8,772 bases of DNA from Oscillospiraceae bacterium (GCA_009776345.1 WRLS01000088.1:1-8772); one strand, 5' to 3'. Counted from the stretch's first letter, positions 1 through 6,762 are shown. The notes: a model not told the origin generated them from the sequence alone. Numbers and translations: made by a program.

Positions 1-43
1 GGTGAAAAATAACCGAAGATGAAATCGCGTTATAAACTCCCCC

Positions 44-205
44 TGTCACTTCGTGACATCCCCCTCAAGAGGGGGACTTTGCCTCCCTCTCTGAGGGAGG
101 TGGCGTCCGCAGACGCCGGAGGGAGTGACGGGCGGGATGACCCCGCCCCTACGATGCAATTTAGATGATTGTCGGTAATTTCGGGCGGCAGGTTGCCGCC
201 CCTAC
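44..205. repeat. Cluster of short hairpin repeats (intergenic)
   Basis: At least six perfect inverted repeats lie almost end to end: TGTCAC/GTGACA (44-58), CCCCCTC/GAGGGGG (60-75), CCTCCCTC/GAGGGAGG (82-100), GGCGTC/GACGCC (102-117), GGGCGGG/CCCGCCC (130-148) and GGGCGGCA/TGCCGCCC (183-201). The last two belong to a 24-nt unit present twice (129-152 and 182-205); the copies share the outer CGGGCGG and GCCCCTAC-type ends but differ in the loop. No gene with a ribosome binding site is visible here. This style of modular palindromic spacer is common between genes in Clostridia, where it is repeated genome-wide; that it is multicopy here is an inference. It lies downstream of the aminopeptidase gene, so it might also help 3'-end formation, but none of the hairpins is followed by a clear U-run. 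Confidence 0.75.
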
Positions 206-255
206 AAGTAAAACGATAAATTTTGTGCAATATCACATTCATGCGTTTGCCGTAG

Positions 256-1326
256 CTAAACGCTAACCAACTCTTTCCCGCATTTCATCAAATTACGGCA
301 CCCTGTTTCGGTGACAGCCACAACATCCTCTATCCTCACGCCGAACCCGCCCGGGAGATAAACCCCCGGCTCCACGGATAAAACCATCCCGGGGGCCAGC
401 ACGGTTTCATCCCTTTTGCTAAACCGCGGCTCTTCGTGTATCGCCAGCCCCAGCGAATGTCCCAGCCCATGCCCAAAGCATCCCCGGAAAGGCGAAGCGT
501 CAATGATATCCCGCGCGGTTTTGTCGATATCCTTGCAGACGGCGCCTGGCTTTACCGCGTCCAAAGCGGCAAGCTGCGCTTCCAGTACAATTTCATAGGC
601 CTCGCGCTGTTTTGCCGTCACGCCGCCGACCGCAACCGTCCGCGTCATATCGGAGCGGTAGCCGTTCACCGTACAGCCGAAATCGAAAATGATGAAGCCG
701 CCCTCCCCGATTTTCCGCCCGCCGGGGACAGCGTGCGGCATTGAGCTGTTCGGGCCGCTTGCTATAATAAACGAAAACGCCGCTTCCTCGGAGCCGTTTT
801 TGCGGGAATACATCTCCATATCAAGTGCGATCTGCGCCTCCGTCATCCCGGGGCTAAGCTTTCCGAGAATATAATCGAATGTCTTTTCCGCAATTTCCTG
901 CGCCGCCGCGATGCTTGCGATCTCATCGGGCGATTTTACCGCGCGCTGCTGTGAGATAAGCGCGCTCAAGCCGCTGTCCGCAGGGATATTTACACCCGGC
1001 AGCATATCGCCAAACAGCTTGTAGCTTGCCAGCGTGGTCGTGTCGCCCTCAAGCCAAAGCGTTTTTATGCCGTTTGTTTTCAGCAAATCGGCGAGCTGTT
1101 CGCACAGCTTGTCCTGCAAAATAACCTCAAAGCCGGTCAGTGCGGACTGCGCGGCTTCGATGTAGCGGGAGTCGATGATGAACCACCGCTTTTCCCGCGC
1201 CGCGATTATCGTGCCCGCCGACGACGGAAATCCCGTGTAGTACCTGCGGTTAAGGTCGGAGCGGATCATCACCCCGTCAACCTCACCGGGCACCTGTTTC
1301 ATAAGCTTGTCTAATCTTTGCGCCAT
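256..1326 (-). CDS. pepP: M24 family aminopeptidase (Xaa-Pro aminopeptidase/dipeptidase)
   Basis: A cytoplasmic metallopeptidase expected to remove N-terminal residues ahead of proline or to split Xaa-Pro dipeptides. The 356-residue product has the two-part layout of short bacterial Xaa-Pro peptidases: an N-terminal creatinase-like domain (about residues 1-125, with the RRYYTGF and DSRY motifs) and a C-terminal pita-bread catalytic domain (about 130-356). All five dimetal ligands are visible: D215 in FDFG, D226 in SDMTRT, H290 in GHGLGH, E319 in VEPG and E333 in RIED, and H297 is conserved too. The ATG start has AGGGG eight bases upstream. The gene follows the HAD gene by 10 bp, and that gene's TAG stop is part of this ribosome binding site, so the two are probably co-transcribed and translationally coupled. 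PepP and PepQ cannot be separated by sequence inspection alone, so the symbol is tentative; the family assignment is firm. Confidence 0.93.
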   Translation of the reverse strand: MAQRLDKLMKQVPGEVDGVMIRSDLNRRYYTGFPSSAGTIIAAREKRWFIIDSRYIEAAQSALTGFEVILQDKLCEQLADLLKTNGIKTLWLEGDTTTLASYKLFGDMLPGVNIPADSGLSALISQQRAVKSPDEIASIAAAQEIAEKTFDYILGKLSPGMTEAQIALDMEMYSRKNGSEEAAFSFIIASGPNSSMPHAVPGGRKIGEGGFIIFDFGCTVNGYRSDMTRTVAVGGVTAKQREAYEIVLEAQLAALDAVKPGAVCKDIDKTARDIIDASPFRGCFGHGLGHSLGLAIHEEPRFSKRDETVLAPGMVLSVEPGVYLPGGFGVRIEDVVAVTETGCRNLMKCGKELVSV

Positions 1327-1336
1327 TACAATACCC

Positions 1337-1813
1337 CTATTTCAAAATCATTCGCTCGATTTTGCGCTTCAGCCGAAAAAACGGCCCCGCCTCCGGTTCC
1401 ATGGGCGTGACGAAAATTGACATACAGCCAAGTAAATTCCCCGCTATAATATCCGTGAAGATTTGATCGCCCACCATCGCGATGTTCTTCGGCGAAAGCC
1501 CCAGCCTTTTTGCCGCCCTGTAAAGCCCGAAGGTCAGCGGCTTGCACGCCCACGCGGTAAAATCCAGCCCCAGCCCCTCGGCGAACGGGCGCACCCTTTT
1601 TACGCTGTTGTTGGAAAGCAAAATCAGCCCTATGCCCTGCTTTTTCATATCACCAATCCAGGACAGCACGGCTTTATCGGGATCGGGATTGTTGTGCGTG
1701 GTCAGCGTATTGTCCACATCCAGCACCAGCGCGCGTATCCCATGGGTACGCAAAAAATCGGCTGTGATATCCGTAACCTTGCCAAATCTGGCGGCGGGAT
1801 GAAAAAACGGCAC
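1337..1813 (-). CDS. yqeG: YqeG family HAD-IIIA phosphatase
   Basis: A small cytoplasmic HAD-superfamily hydrolase of the YqeG type, related to the mitochondrial phosphatidylglycerophosphatase GEP4/PTPMT-like group. The substrate in Bacillota is not settled. From the chosen GTG start it has 158 residues: motif I DVDNTL (nucleophile D32, acid D34), motif II LLSNN (S67), motif III lysine K91 in CKPLTF, and motif IV GDQIFTD (D116, D121). There is no cap domain insert, as expected for HAD subclass III. The open frame extends 20 codons further to an ATG at 1873, but that ATG has no ribosome binding site and sits at the foot of a GC-rich hairpin. The GTG at 1813 follows GGGGTGG at suitable spacing and gives the compact PFFHPAARF start usual for the family. 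It lies between rpsU and the aminopeptidase gene, probably in one transcript. Family call is strong; start call is moderate. Confidence 0.88.
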   Translation of the reverse strand: MPFFHPAARFGKVTDITADFLRTHGIRALVLDVDNTLTTHNNPDPDKAVLSWIGDMKKQGIGLILLSNNSVKRVRPFAEGLGLDFTAWACKPLTFGLYRAAKRLGLSPKNIAMVGDQIFTDIIAGNLLGCMSIFVTPMEPEAGPFFRLKRKIERMILK

Positions 1814-1839
1814 TAGACCACCCCGTTCTGCTAAAGCTT

Positions 1840-1867
1840 GAGCGGGCCGCAAAATGCCCGCCCGCTC
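1840..1867 (-). terminator. GC-rich hairpin after rpsU (possible weak terminator/attenuator)
   Basis: An 8-bp perfect stem (GAGCGGGC/GCCCGCTC) with a 12-nt loop lies just downstream of the rpsU stop in the minus-strand reading direction. The sequence after the stem is AAGCTTTA, without a real U-run, so strong intrinsic termination is doubtful. It could attenuate readthrough into the HAD and aminopeptidase genes, lowering their level relative to the abundant ribosomal protein, or protect the rpsU 3' end. Confidence 0.4.
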
Positions 1868-1880
1868 ATACAATCTTTGC

Positions 1881-2057
1881 TTATTTGAATTTGCGCTTGC
1901 GTGCGGCCTCGGACTTTTTCTTGCGCTTTACAGAAGGCTTTTCGTAGTGTTCGCGTTTGCGGACCTCCTGCAATACGCCGGATTTTGCGCACTGCCTTTT
2001 AAAACGGCGCAGGGCGCTGTCCAAGGACTCGTTATCCTTGATCCGGATTTCTGACAT
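1881..2057 (-). CDS. rpsU: 30S ribosomal protein S21 (bS21)
   Basis: Small-subunit ribosomal protein near the 3' end of 16S rRNA and the Shine-Dalgarno cleft, where it assists initiation. The 58-residue product begins MSEIRIKDNESLDSALRRF, contains the conserved core RFKRQCAKSG and ends in a highly basic tail (KRKKKSEAARKRKFK), the standard bacterial S21 form and length. The ATG at 2057 has GGAGGG eight bases upstream. An in-frame ATG eight codons earlier would place that ribosome binding site inside the gene and is rejected. It is the first gene of a small group with yqeG and the aminopeptidase gene. A 163-bp palindromic element lies about 90 bp upstream. Confidence 0.97.
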   Translation of the reverse strand: MSEIRIKDNESLDSALRRFKRQCAKSGVLQEVRKREHYEKPSVKRKKKSEAARKRKFK

Positions 2058-2341
2058 ATCTGTTTCCCTCCCCACGCTCAAAGCCGGAGTTGGGTCAATC
2101 CCATATACGGAATAAACCTGCAGGGGACATTGTATAACGTCCGCCCTAGAGCTTGTTTAATATCTTTTCGTGGATGGTGTTTTGCGGCAAATTTGATGCA
2201 CCGTAAGGAAAAAACGCAAAGGAATACTATATGTATTCCTGCGGCTTTTGACGCAACGGGGCGCAAATTTGACCAAAAGACCGCCGTGTAAAAGATGTTA
2301 AACAGGCTCTTAAGACATTATACCCCACAAAATCACAAATG
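2058..2341. other. Intergenic region between leuS and rpsU
   Basis: A 284-bp stretch without a credible gene. It contains the 163-bp palindrome (2148-2310), an imperfect small dyad at 2125-2142 (GGACATT, loop, AACGTCC; fully pairable in minus-strand RNA with one G-U pair) in the presumed rpsU leader, and the rpsU ribosome binding site. I found no convincing sigma-A promoter for rpsU. A TTAAAC / TATACA pair overlapping the rpsU-proximal end of the palindrome is a weak possibility. No classic terminator with a U-run follows leuS, although the palindrome itself could fold in leuS transcripts. Confidence 0.6.
2148..2310. mobile_element. 163-bp palindromic MITE-like element
   Basis: The ends form a 21-bp inverted repeat with two mismatches (2148-2168, AGAGCTTGTTTAATATCTTTT; 2290-2310, complement AGAGCCTGTTTAACATCTTTT). 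The symmetry continues inward: a CAAATTTG block occurs in both arms, and the centre is a perfect 8-bp stem AGGAATAC/GTATTCCT (2220-2227, 2233-2240) around TATAT. The whole element is one long imperfect hairpin centred near 2230. A TA dinucleotide sits at 2147-2148 and again at 2311-2312, compatible with a TA target-site duplication, though TA is too short to prove it. It encodes no protein. Size, terminal repeats and intergenic position suit a non-autonomous element moved by a transposase elsewhere; a structured RNA or bidirectional terminator is the alternative. Confidence 0.7.
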
Positions 2342-4747
2342 TCAAGATACAACTATATTTACAAGCTTGCCCGGGACAAAAATTTCTTTTACGATATTTT
2401 TGCCGTCTATTGCGCCGGCGATTTCGGGCGCGGATTTCGCCAAAGCTATCACCGCTTCCCTGTCCGCATCCGTGGGGACATCTATGCGCGCGCGGATTTT
2501 TCCGGATATCTGCAGCGCGATTTCAACCGTATCGTCCTTGCATTTTTCCTCGTCAAACCCGGGCCAGCTTTGCAGCGCCGCCATGCCACCCGGTCCCATT
2601 CTCTCCCATATTTCCTCCGCGATATGCGGCGTGAACGGGCAAAGCAGCAACAGGAATATCCGCAGCTCGCCTTTTGTGATGCTTTTTTTCTCGTAGATAT
2701 CGTTGATTAGGGTCATCAAAGCGGCGATTGCGGTGTTGAACTTTAGGCTTTCGATATCCTCGGTAACTTTTTTTATCGTCTTATGGAATTTGCCTTCAAG
2801 CCCCGGGCTTAAACCACCCGCGCCCGAAACAATATCCGCAAGCCCCCAGACACGCGCAAGGAAGCGCTCACAGCCGCGGATAGACGCGCCCGACCAAGTC
2901 GCCGCCTTTTCAAAATCGCCGATGAACATCTCATACAGCCGCAGTGTATCGGCGCCGTATTGGCGTACAACTTCATCCGGGTTTACAACATTCCCGCGGG
3001 ACTTGCTCATCTTCACGCCGTCCTCGCCCAGTATCATGCCGTGCGATGTACGGCGGCTGTATGGCTCCTTCGTGGAAACAACGCCTATGTCAAACAAAAA
3101 CTTGTGCCAAAAACGCGAATACAGCAAATGCAGCGTGGTATGCTCCATGCCGCCGTTGTACCAATCCACCGGCATCCAGTATTCCAGCGCCTCTTTCGAT
3201 GCGATCTCATCGCTATTGTCCGGGTCGCAGTAGCGCAGGAAATACCACGAAGACCCCGCCCACTGGGGCATGGTGTCGGTTTCTCGCTTGGCAGGAGCGC
3301 CGCAAACAGGGCAGGGGACATTCACCCAATCGGTAAGCGCGGAAAGCGGCGACTGCCCATCGTCTGTCGTCTGATAGGACTGCACCTCCGGCAGCATCAG
3401 GGGAAGCTCGCTTTCATCCAGCGGGACAAAGCCGCATTTTTCACAGTGGATAATCGGGATAGGCTCGCCCCAATAGCGCTGGCGGGAAAATACCCAGTCG
3501 CGCAGTTTATAGCTCACTGTAGATTTGCCCTTATCATTATCTTCAAGCCAGGCTGAAATTTGCTTTTTCGCTTCTGCAACGCTCAAGCCGTCCAAAAAGC
3601 CGGAATTTACCATTGTGCCGGTTTCGATATCTACAAAGGCTTCTTTTTCGATATCGCCGCCGCTTACAACTTCTATAATCGGCAAACCGAATTTTCTTGC
3701 AAATTCCCAGTCGCGGCTGTCATGCCCCGGCACCGCCATAATCGCCCCTGTGCCGTAGGACGCAAGCACATAATCCGATATATAAATGGGGATTTCCTTT
3801 TCCGTAACCGGGTTGATTGCCGTAACGCCGTCTAAACAGACACCGGTTTTATCTTTTGCTACCTCTGTGCGCTCAAAATCGGATTTTCTCGCGGCGGCAT
3901 CCTGATACGCTTTTATTTCAGCCGCATTCGTCAGCTTGCCCGCCCATTTTTCCAGCAGCGGGTGTTCGGGGGCAAGCACCATGTAGGTAGCCCCGAACAG
4001 CGTGTCCGGCCGCGTTGTGAACACGGTGATAACATCGCCCTCGGTTGTCCCGAAATCCGCGTTCGCGCCTTCGGACCGCCCGATCCAGTTTATCTGCTGG
4101 GTTTTTACGCGCTCCACATAATCCACGCCGTCCAGATCGTCGATCAATCTTTGCGCGTACTGCGTTATGCCCAGCATCCACTGGCTTTTTACCTTGCGCA
4201 CAACCTCGCCAGAGCAGCGCTCGCACACGCCGCCCACGACTTCTTCATTTGCCAGCACGACTTTACAGGATGTACACCAGTTCACCGCCATCTCTTTTTT
4301 GTACGCCAGCCCTTTTTTGAACAACTGCAGGAAAATCCACTGCGTCCATTTATAATAGGCGGGGTCGGTTGTATCCACTTCCCTGCCCCAGTCAAAGTTC
4401 AGCCCAAGCGCCTTTATCTGCGCACGGAACTTCTCTATATTCTCACGCGTCACCACAGCGGGGTGTATGCCCATTTTTATGGCGTAATTTTCGGTAGGCA
4501 AACCAAACGCGTCCCAGCCCATCGGCAGCAGCACGTTATAGCCCTGCATCCTGCGTTTGCGCGCCACGATGTCCATTGCCGTGTACGGCCTGGGATGCCC
4601 AACATGAAGCCCCTGCGCGGAAGGGTACGGAAACTCTACCAACGGATAAAATTTTGGTTTTGAATAGTCGTTTGAAGCCGCGAATATCTTTTTTTCGTCC
4701 CAGATATCCTGCCACTTTTTTTCGATCGCCTTGAAGTCATATTTCAT
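2342..4747 (-). CDS. leuS: Leucine--tRNA ligase (LeuRS)
   Basis: Cytoplasmic class Ia aminoacyl-tRNA synthetase that charges tRNA-Leu with leucine. The 801-residue product has the expected bacterial layout: HIGH-type motif HVGH at residues 48-51, a cysteine-rich zinc site (CTSC ... CERC), the CP1 editing domain with the threonine-rich TTRPDTLFGAT motif and the GHDSRDWEFA segment, a second Cys cluster (CEKC ... CPVC), the DTMPQWAGSSWYF segment, KMSKS at 579-583, an anticodon-binding helical domain and the C-terminal tail. Length is slightly under the common 805-860. The start at 4747 has AGGGG seven bases upstream; an upstream in-frame ATG (4771) would overlap the preceding small gene and has no ribosome binding site. 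It is the last gene of the yhbY operon. I see no T-box leader directly upstream, so control probably acts through the operon promoter. Confidence 0.98.
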   Translation of the reverse strand: MKYDFKAIEKKWQDIWDEKKIFAASNDYSKPKFYPLVEFPYPSAQGLHVGHPRPYTAMDIVARKRRMQGYNVLLPMGWDAFGLPTENYAIKMGIHPAVVTRENIEKFRAQIKALGLNFDWGREVDTTDPAYYKWTQWIFLQLFKKGLAYKKEMAVNWCTSCKVVLANEEVVGGVCERCSGEVVRKVKSQWMLGITQYAQRLIDDLDGVDYVERVKTQQINWIGRSEGANADFGTTEGDVITVFTTRPDTLFGATYMVLAPEHPLLEKWAGKLTNAAEIKAYQDAAARKSDFERTEVAKDKTGVCLDGVTAINPVTEKEIPIYISDYVLASYGTGAIMAVPGHDSRDWEFARKFGLPIIEVVSGGDIEKEAFVDIETGTMVNSGFLDGLSVAEAKKQISAWLEDNDKGKSTVSYKLRDWVFSRQRYWGEPIPIIHCEKCGFVPLDESELPLMLPEVQSYQTTDDGQSPLSALTDWVNVPCPVCGAPAKRETDTMPQWAGSSWYFLRYCDPDNSDEIASKEALEYWMPVDWYNGGMEHTTLHLLYSRFWHKFLFDIGVVSTKEPYSRRTSHGMILGEDGVKMSKSRGNVVNPDEVVRQYGADTLRLYEMFIGDFEKAATWSGASIRGCERFLARVWGLADIVSGAGGLSPGLEGKFHKTIKKVTEDIESLKFNTAIAALMTLINDIYEKKSITKGELRIFLLLLCPFTPHIAEEIWERMGPGGMAALQSWPGFDEEKCKDDTVEIALQISGKIRARIDVPTDADREAVIALAKSAPEIAGAIDGKNIVKEIFVPGKLVNIVVS

Positions 4748-4757
4748 TTTTGCACCC

Positions 4758-4922
4758 CTAATACTTGACATAATAATATATCACATAGACCCAGCTTAAC
4801 AGCCCATGGACTATCGCCCACGGGATCGATTGCCACGCGGTATACGAAATGACCATAGCAAGGCAGGAGCCGAAGGATATCCCGGCTTTAACCGACGAAT
4901 TTACAATTTTTTTCTCCGCCAC
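4758..4922 (-). CDS. Small two-helix membrane protein between rsfS and leuS
   Basis: A 54-residue frame with a GTG start directly abutting the rsfS TGA stop. The upstream GGAGGG is seven bases from the GTG, one of the best ribosome binding sites in the window, and the TAG stop is embedded in the AGGGG site of leuS. The product starts MAEKKIVNSSVKAG and contains two hydrophobic stretches, about residues 13-31 (ending LAMVISYTAW) and 34-51 (IPWAIVHGLLSWVYVIYY), separated by a short QS turn, with a basic N-terminus and C-terminal VKY. This predicts a small hairpin-like inner-membrane protein with both ends probably inside. I recall similar short proteins with an ISxT..SIxWAIxHGxxSWxYVIYY pattern in anaerobes, but I cannot name a family or function. 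The tight packing in a housekeeping operon argues that it is a real, translated gene. Confidence 0.85.
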   Translation of the reverse strand: MAEKKIVNSSVKAGISFGSCLAMVISYTAWQSIPWAIVHGLLSWVYVIYYYVKY

Positions 4923-5285
4923 TCAATCACCCTCCGCTATAATCCCGCCGATGTCAACCTGCGGCGCGTCCGCCCAAAGCCTCTCCAGGCAGTAGAAATC
5001 CCTGGTTTCGTGGTAGAAAATGTGAACGATCACGTCACCGTAATCCAGCAGTACCCACATGGCGGATTTTTCGCCCTCCACGCGCTTCGGCTCAATGCCA
5101 ATGCCGGAAAACATATCCTCAAGCTCCTCCGCGAGCGTCTTCACCTGCGTGGAACTCATGCCGGACGCGATCACAAAATAATCGCAAATCGCCGTAAGCT
5201 TCCCCACTTCCAGCACGGTGATGTCCCTTGCCTTTTTATCGTCGAGAGTTTTTACGGCAAAGCCCATTATTTCATTAGCAGTCAT
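4923..5285 (-). CDS. rsfS: Ribosomal silencing factor RsfS (Iojap/YbeB family)
   Basis: Binds ribosomal protein L14 on the 50S subunit and blocks joining with 30S, lowering translation in starvation or stationary phase. The 120-residue product covers the whole Oligomerisation/Iojap domain: DITVLEVGKLTAICDYFVI near residues 21-39, followed by ASGMSSTQV, then the signature MWVLLDYGDVIVHIF and the family-typical Y-x-L-E-x-L-W-A-D-A-P segment (YCLERLWADAP). Length matches the family (about 105-130). The ATG has AAGGGA eight bases upstream and lies one base after the stop of the nadD-yqeK gene; its own stop abuts the next GTG. It is therefore the third gene of a tightly coupled operon. Confidence 0.96.
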   Translation of the reverse strand: MTANEIMGFAVKTLDDKKARDITVLEVGKLTAICDYFVIASGMSSTQVKTLAEELEDMFSGIGIEPKRVEGEKSAMWVLLDYGDVIVHIFYHETRDFYCLERLWADAPQVDIGGIIAEGD

Positions 5286-5286
5286 G

Positions 5287-6435
5287 TTAATTTCCCTTTC
5301 TTTTTGTATCGAAGTAATTATACGCTTCCAGAGTGTCTTTTGTCCCCGAATAGTTTTTTATGCCCCATTTTAGAAAAACATACATAGCTTCGTCAAGCGA
5401 TTCATCTGCCAGGGCGCGGTAGTTTTCCGCTTCTTTATATTTTCTGTCAATGGATGTGCCGTCTGCCAGATAGATTATTTTTTCCAGCTCAGTCATATTT
5501 GCGCGGCCTGTTGTGTGATAACGTATGGCGCTTATAATATCATCGTCAGTTATCTTAAAATGGCGCTTTACAAACTCCGCGCCGCATATGCCATGCCATA
5601 CAGCGGGGTGCTTAAGGGCAGCGTCATCCAAAATTATACCACACTCGCTTAAATATTTCAACTGCGCGTTATTTTCGGCGTCGCGGTAAATATCGTGCAA
5701 AAGCCCCGCCAAGGCGGCTTTGCTTTCATCGGCGCCGTGTATTCGCGCCAAGTGTACCGCGCGGTCCCGTACATTTCTTGAGTGGGCAAGCCGTTTTTCG
5801 CTCAGCATTTCGGTCAGCGTTTTTTCATAAACCGCGCTTAAACCGTAAAGCCCATGCAGGCGGATATACTGCTCAACGGTATACGGCACCATTTCACTAA
5901 GGCTTTTATTTTGCGCGGCGGCACTGCGTACAGCGGTTGACGAAAGCGGCTTCGGCGGTATCTCAAGCACGGTACTGCGCGCGCCGAGGTTTTCAAGCAC
6001 CTCCCGATGCGCGGTAAGCTTGCTGTACTGCTCATGCTCGCGGGCAGCGGCACAAAGCACGGCGTCCCCGAAAATACTCTCAGGGCAGCGCCACGACTGC
6101 ACTGTCAAAAACATATCCGCGCCCATCAGCAAATAAAGCCCCGCGCCGGGATACTCACGGCGCAAATGCCCGAGGGTCAAATAGGTATAGCTTTTTTCCT
6201 GCCGGGAAATCTCCCAATCACTCACATCAAGCAAGTCACAACCTTCTGCGGCAAGGCGGCACATATTCAGCCTGTCGGAAGGGGGCGCAAGCTCCGCGGA
6301 ATCTTTATGCGGCGGCGTATAGACAGGGACAAGCAGGACCTTGTCTAACTCAAGCCGCCGCGCAAATTCACGCGCCAAATACAGGTGGGAATTGTGGATG
6401 GGGTTGAATGTGCCGCCCAGTATCCCCAGCTTCAT
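5287..6435 (-). CDS. nadD-yqeK: Fused nicotinate-nucleotide adenylyltransferase / YqeK HD-domain Ap4A hydrolase
   Basis: A two-domain fusion of 382 residues. Residues 1 to about 195 are NadD, which adenylylates nicotinate mononucleotide to deamido-NAD: GGTFNPIHNSHL at 7-18 (H14, H17), PPHK at 41-44, MGADMF near 104-109 and SSTAVRS at 165-171. Residues about 200-382 match YqeK, a metal-dependent HD-domain protein shown in other Bacillota to split diadenosine tetraphosphate symmetrically: H218, H247-D248, H281, H307 and D325 are present, and the tail ALADESLDEA...TLEAYNYF is typical. In most Bacillota these are two adjacent genes; here no stop or restart separates them. The nucleotidyltransferase signature reads HNSH where HxGH is usual. 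The ATG overlaps the yhbY TGA by four bases (ATGA), with only a weak GGGC ribosome binding site, suggesting coupled translation. Confidence 0.95.
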   Translation of the reverse strand: MKLGILGGTFNPIHNSHLYLAREFARRLELDKVLLVPVYTPPHKDSAELAPPSDRLNMCRLAAEGCDLLDVSDWEISRQEKSYTYLTLGHLRREYPGAGLYLLMGADMFLTVQSWRCPESIFGDAVLCAAAREHEQYSKLTAHREVLENLGARSTVLEIPPKPLSSTAVRSAAAQNKSLSEMVPYTVEQYIRLHGLYGLSAVYEKTLTEMLSEKRLAHSRNVRDRAVHLARIHGADESKAALAGLLHDIYRDAENNAQLKYLSECGIILDDAALKHPAVWHGICGAEFVKRHFKITDDDIISAIRYHTTGRANMTELEKIIYLADGTSIDRKYKEAENYRALADESLDEAMYVFLKWGIKNYSGTKDTLEAYNYFDTKRKGN

Positions 6436-6731
6436 GATTTTTGCCCGAGGGTGATTTTCGGGTCCTTTGCGCTTTGGCGGAACAGCACAAAGCGCGTGCC
6501 GACTACCTGCACGATTTCCGCACCGGTGCTATCCGCCAAAAGCCGCGCCGCTTCCCGCGCGGTTTGCGGGCAGGTTTCCAGCACGCGCAGCTTGATAAGC
6601 TCACGCGCTTCAAGCGCCTGGTCCACTTGGGCCGCGGTGCTGCCGCCCACGCCGGATTTCCCCACCTGCAATATTGTTTCCATCGGATTGGCAAGGCCGC
6701 GAAGATACGCCCGCTGTTTGCCTGATAACAT
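6432..6731 (-). CDS. yhbY: YhbY family RNA-binding protein (CRM domain)
   Basis: A 99-residue CRM-domain protein expected to bind rRNA and associate with pre-50S particles during ribosome assembly. The sequence starts MLSGKQRAYLRGLAN and carries the family features: LQVGKSGVG with the GxxG-type loop (about residues 22-29), the helix QVDQALEARELIKLRVLE and the C-terminal IVQVVGTRFVLFR strand. The start at 6731 is set by GGAGG six bases upstream; an in-frame ATG five codons earlier (6746) overlaps that GGAGG and is unlikely. Its stop overlaps the nadD-yqeK start by four bases. It is the first gene of the operon; obgE, a frequent neighbour in Bacillota, is not in the window. Confidence 0.94.
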   Translation of the reverse strand: MLSGKQRAYLRGLANPMETILQVGKSGVGGSTAAQVDQALEARELIKLRVLETCPQTAREAARLLADSTGAEIVQVVGTRFVLFRQSAKDPKITLGQKS

Positions 6732-6762
6732 TATAAGCCTCCGCATTTATGATTGTATACAA

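Noticed and set aside
30..242. A 70-codon minus-strand open frame
   Set aside because: It runs through the hairpin repeats at the left edge, and its sequence is just translated palindromes with no family resemblance.
1..255. CRISPR array
   Set aside because: The repeats here are different palindromic modules without regular spacing or unique spacers, and there are no cas genes in the window.
243..263. GCGTTT/AAACGC inverted repeat at the aminopeptidase gene 3' end
   Set aside because: Short AT-rich stem, no U-run after it and it overlaps the stop codon; too weak to call a terminator.
2078..2266. A 62-codon minus-strand open frame upstream of rpsU
   Set aside because: It spans half of the 163-bp palindrome and has no ribosome binding site or recognisable motif.
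2960..3556. A 198-codon plus-strand open frame
   Set aside because: Antisense shadow of leuS with no recognisable protein features.
3962..4663. A 233-codon plus-strand open frame
   Set aside because: Antisense to leuS, without motifs or a ribosome binding site; the leuS frame has all family motifs.
4748..4771. Eight-codon N-terminal extension of LeuS
   Set aside because: It overlaps the small membrane gene and lacks a ribosome binding site, whereas the ATG at 4747 has AGGGG at proper spacing.
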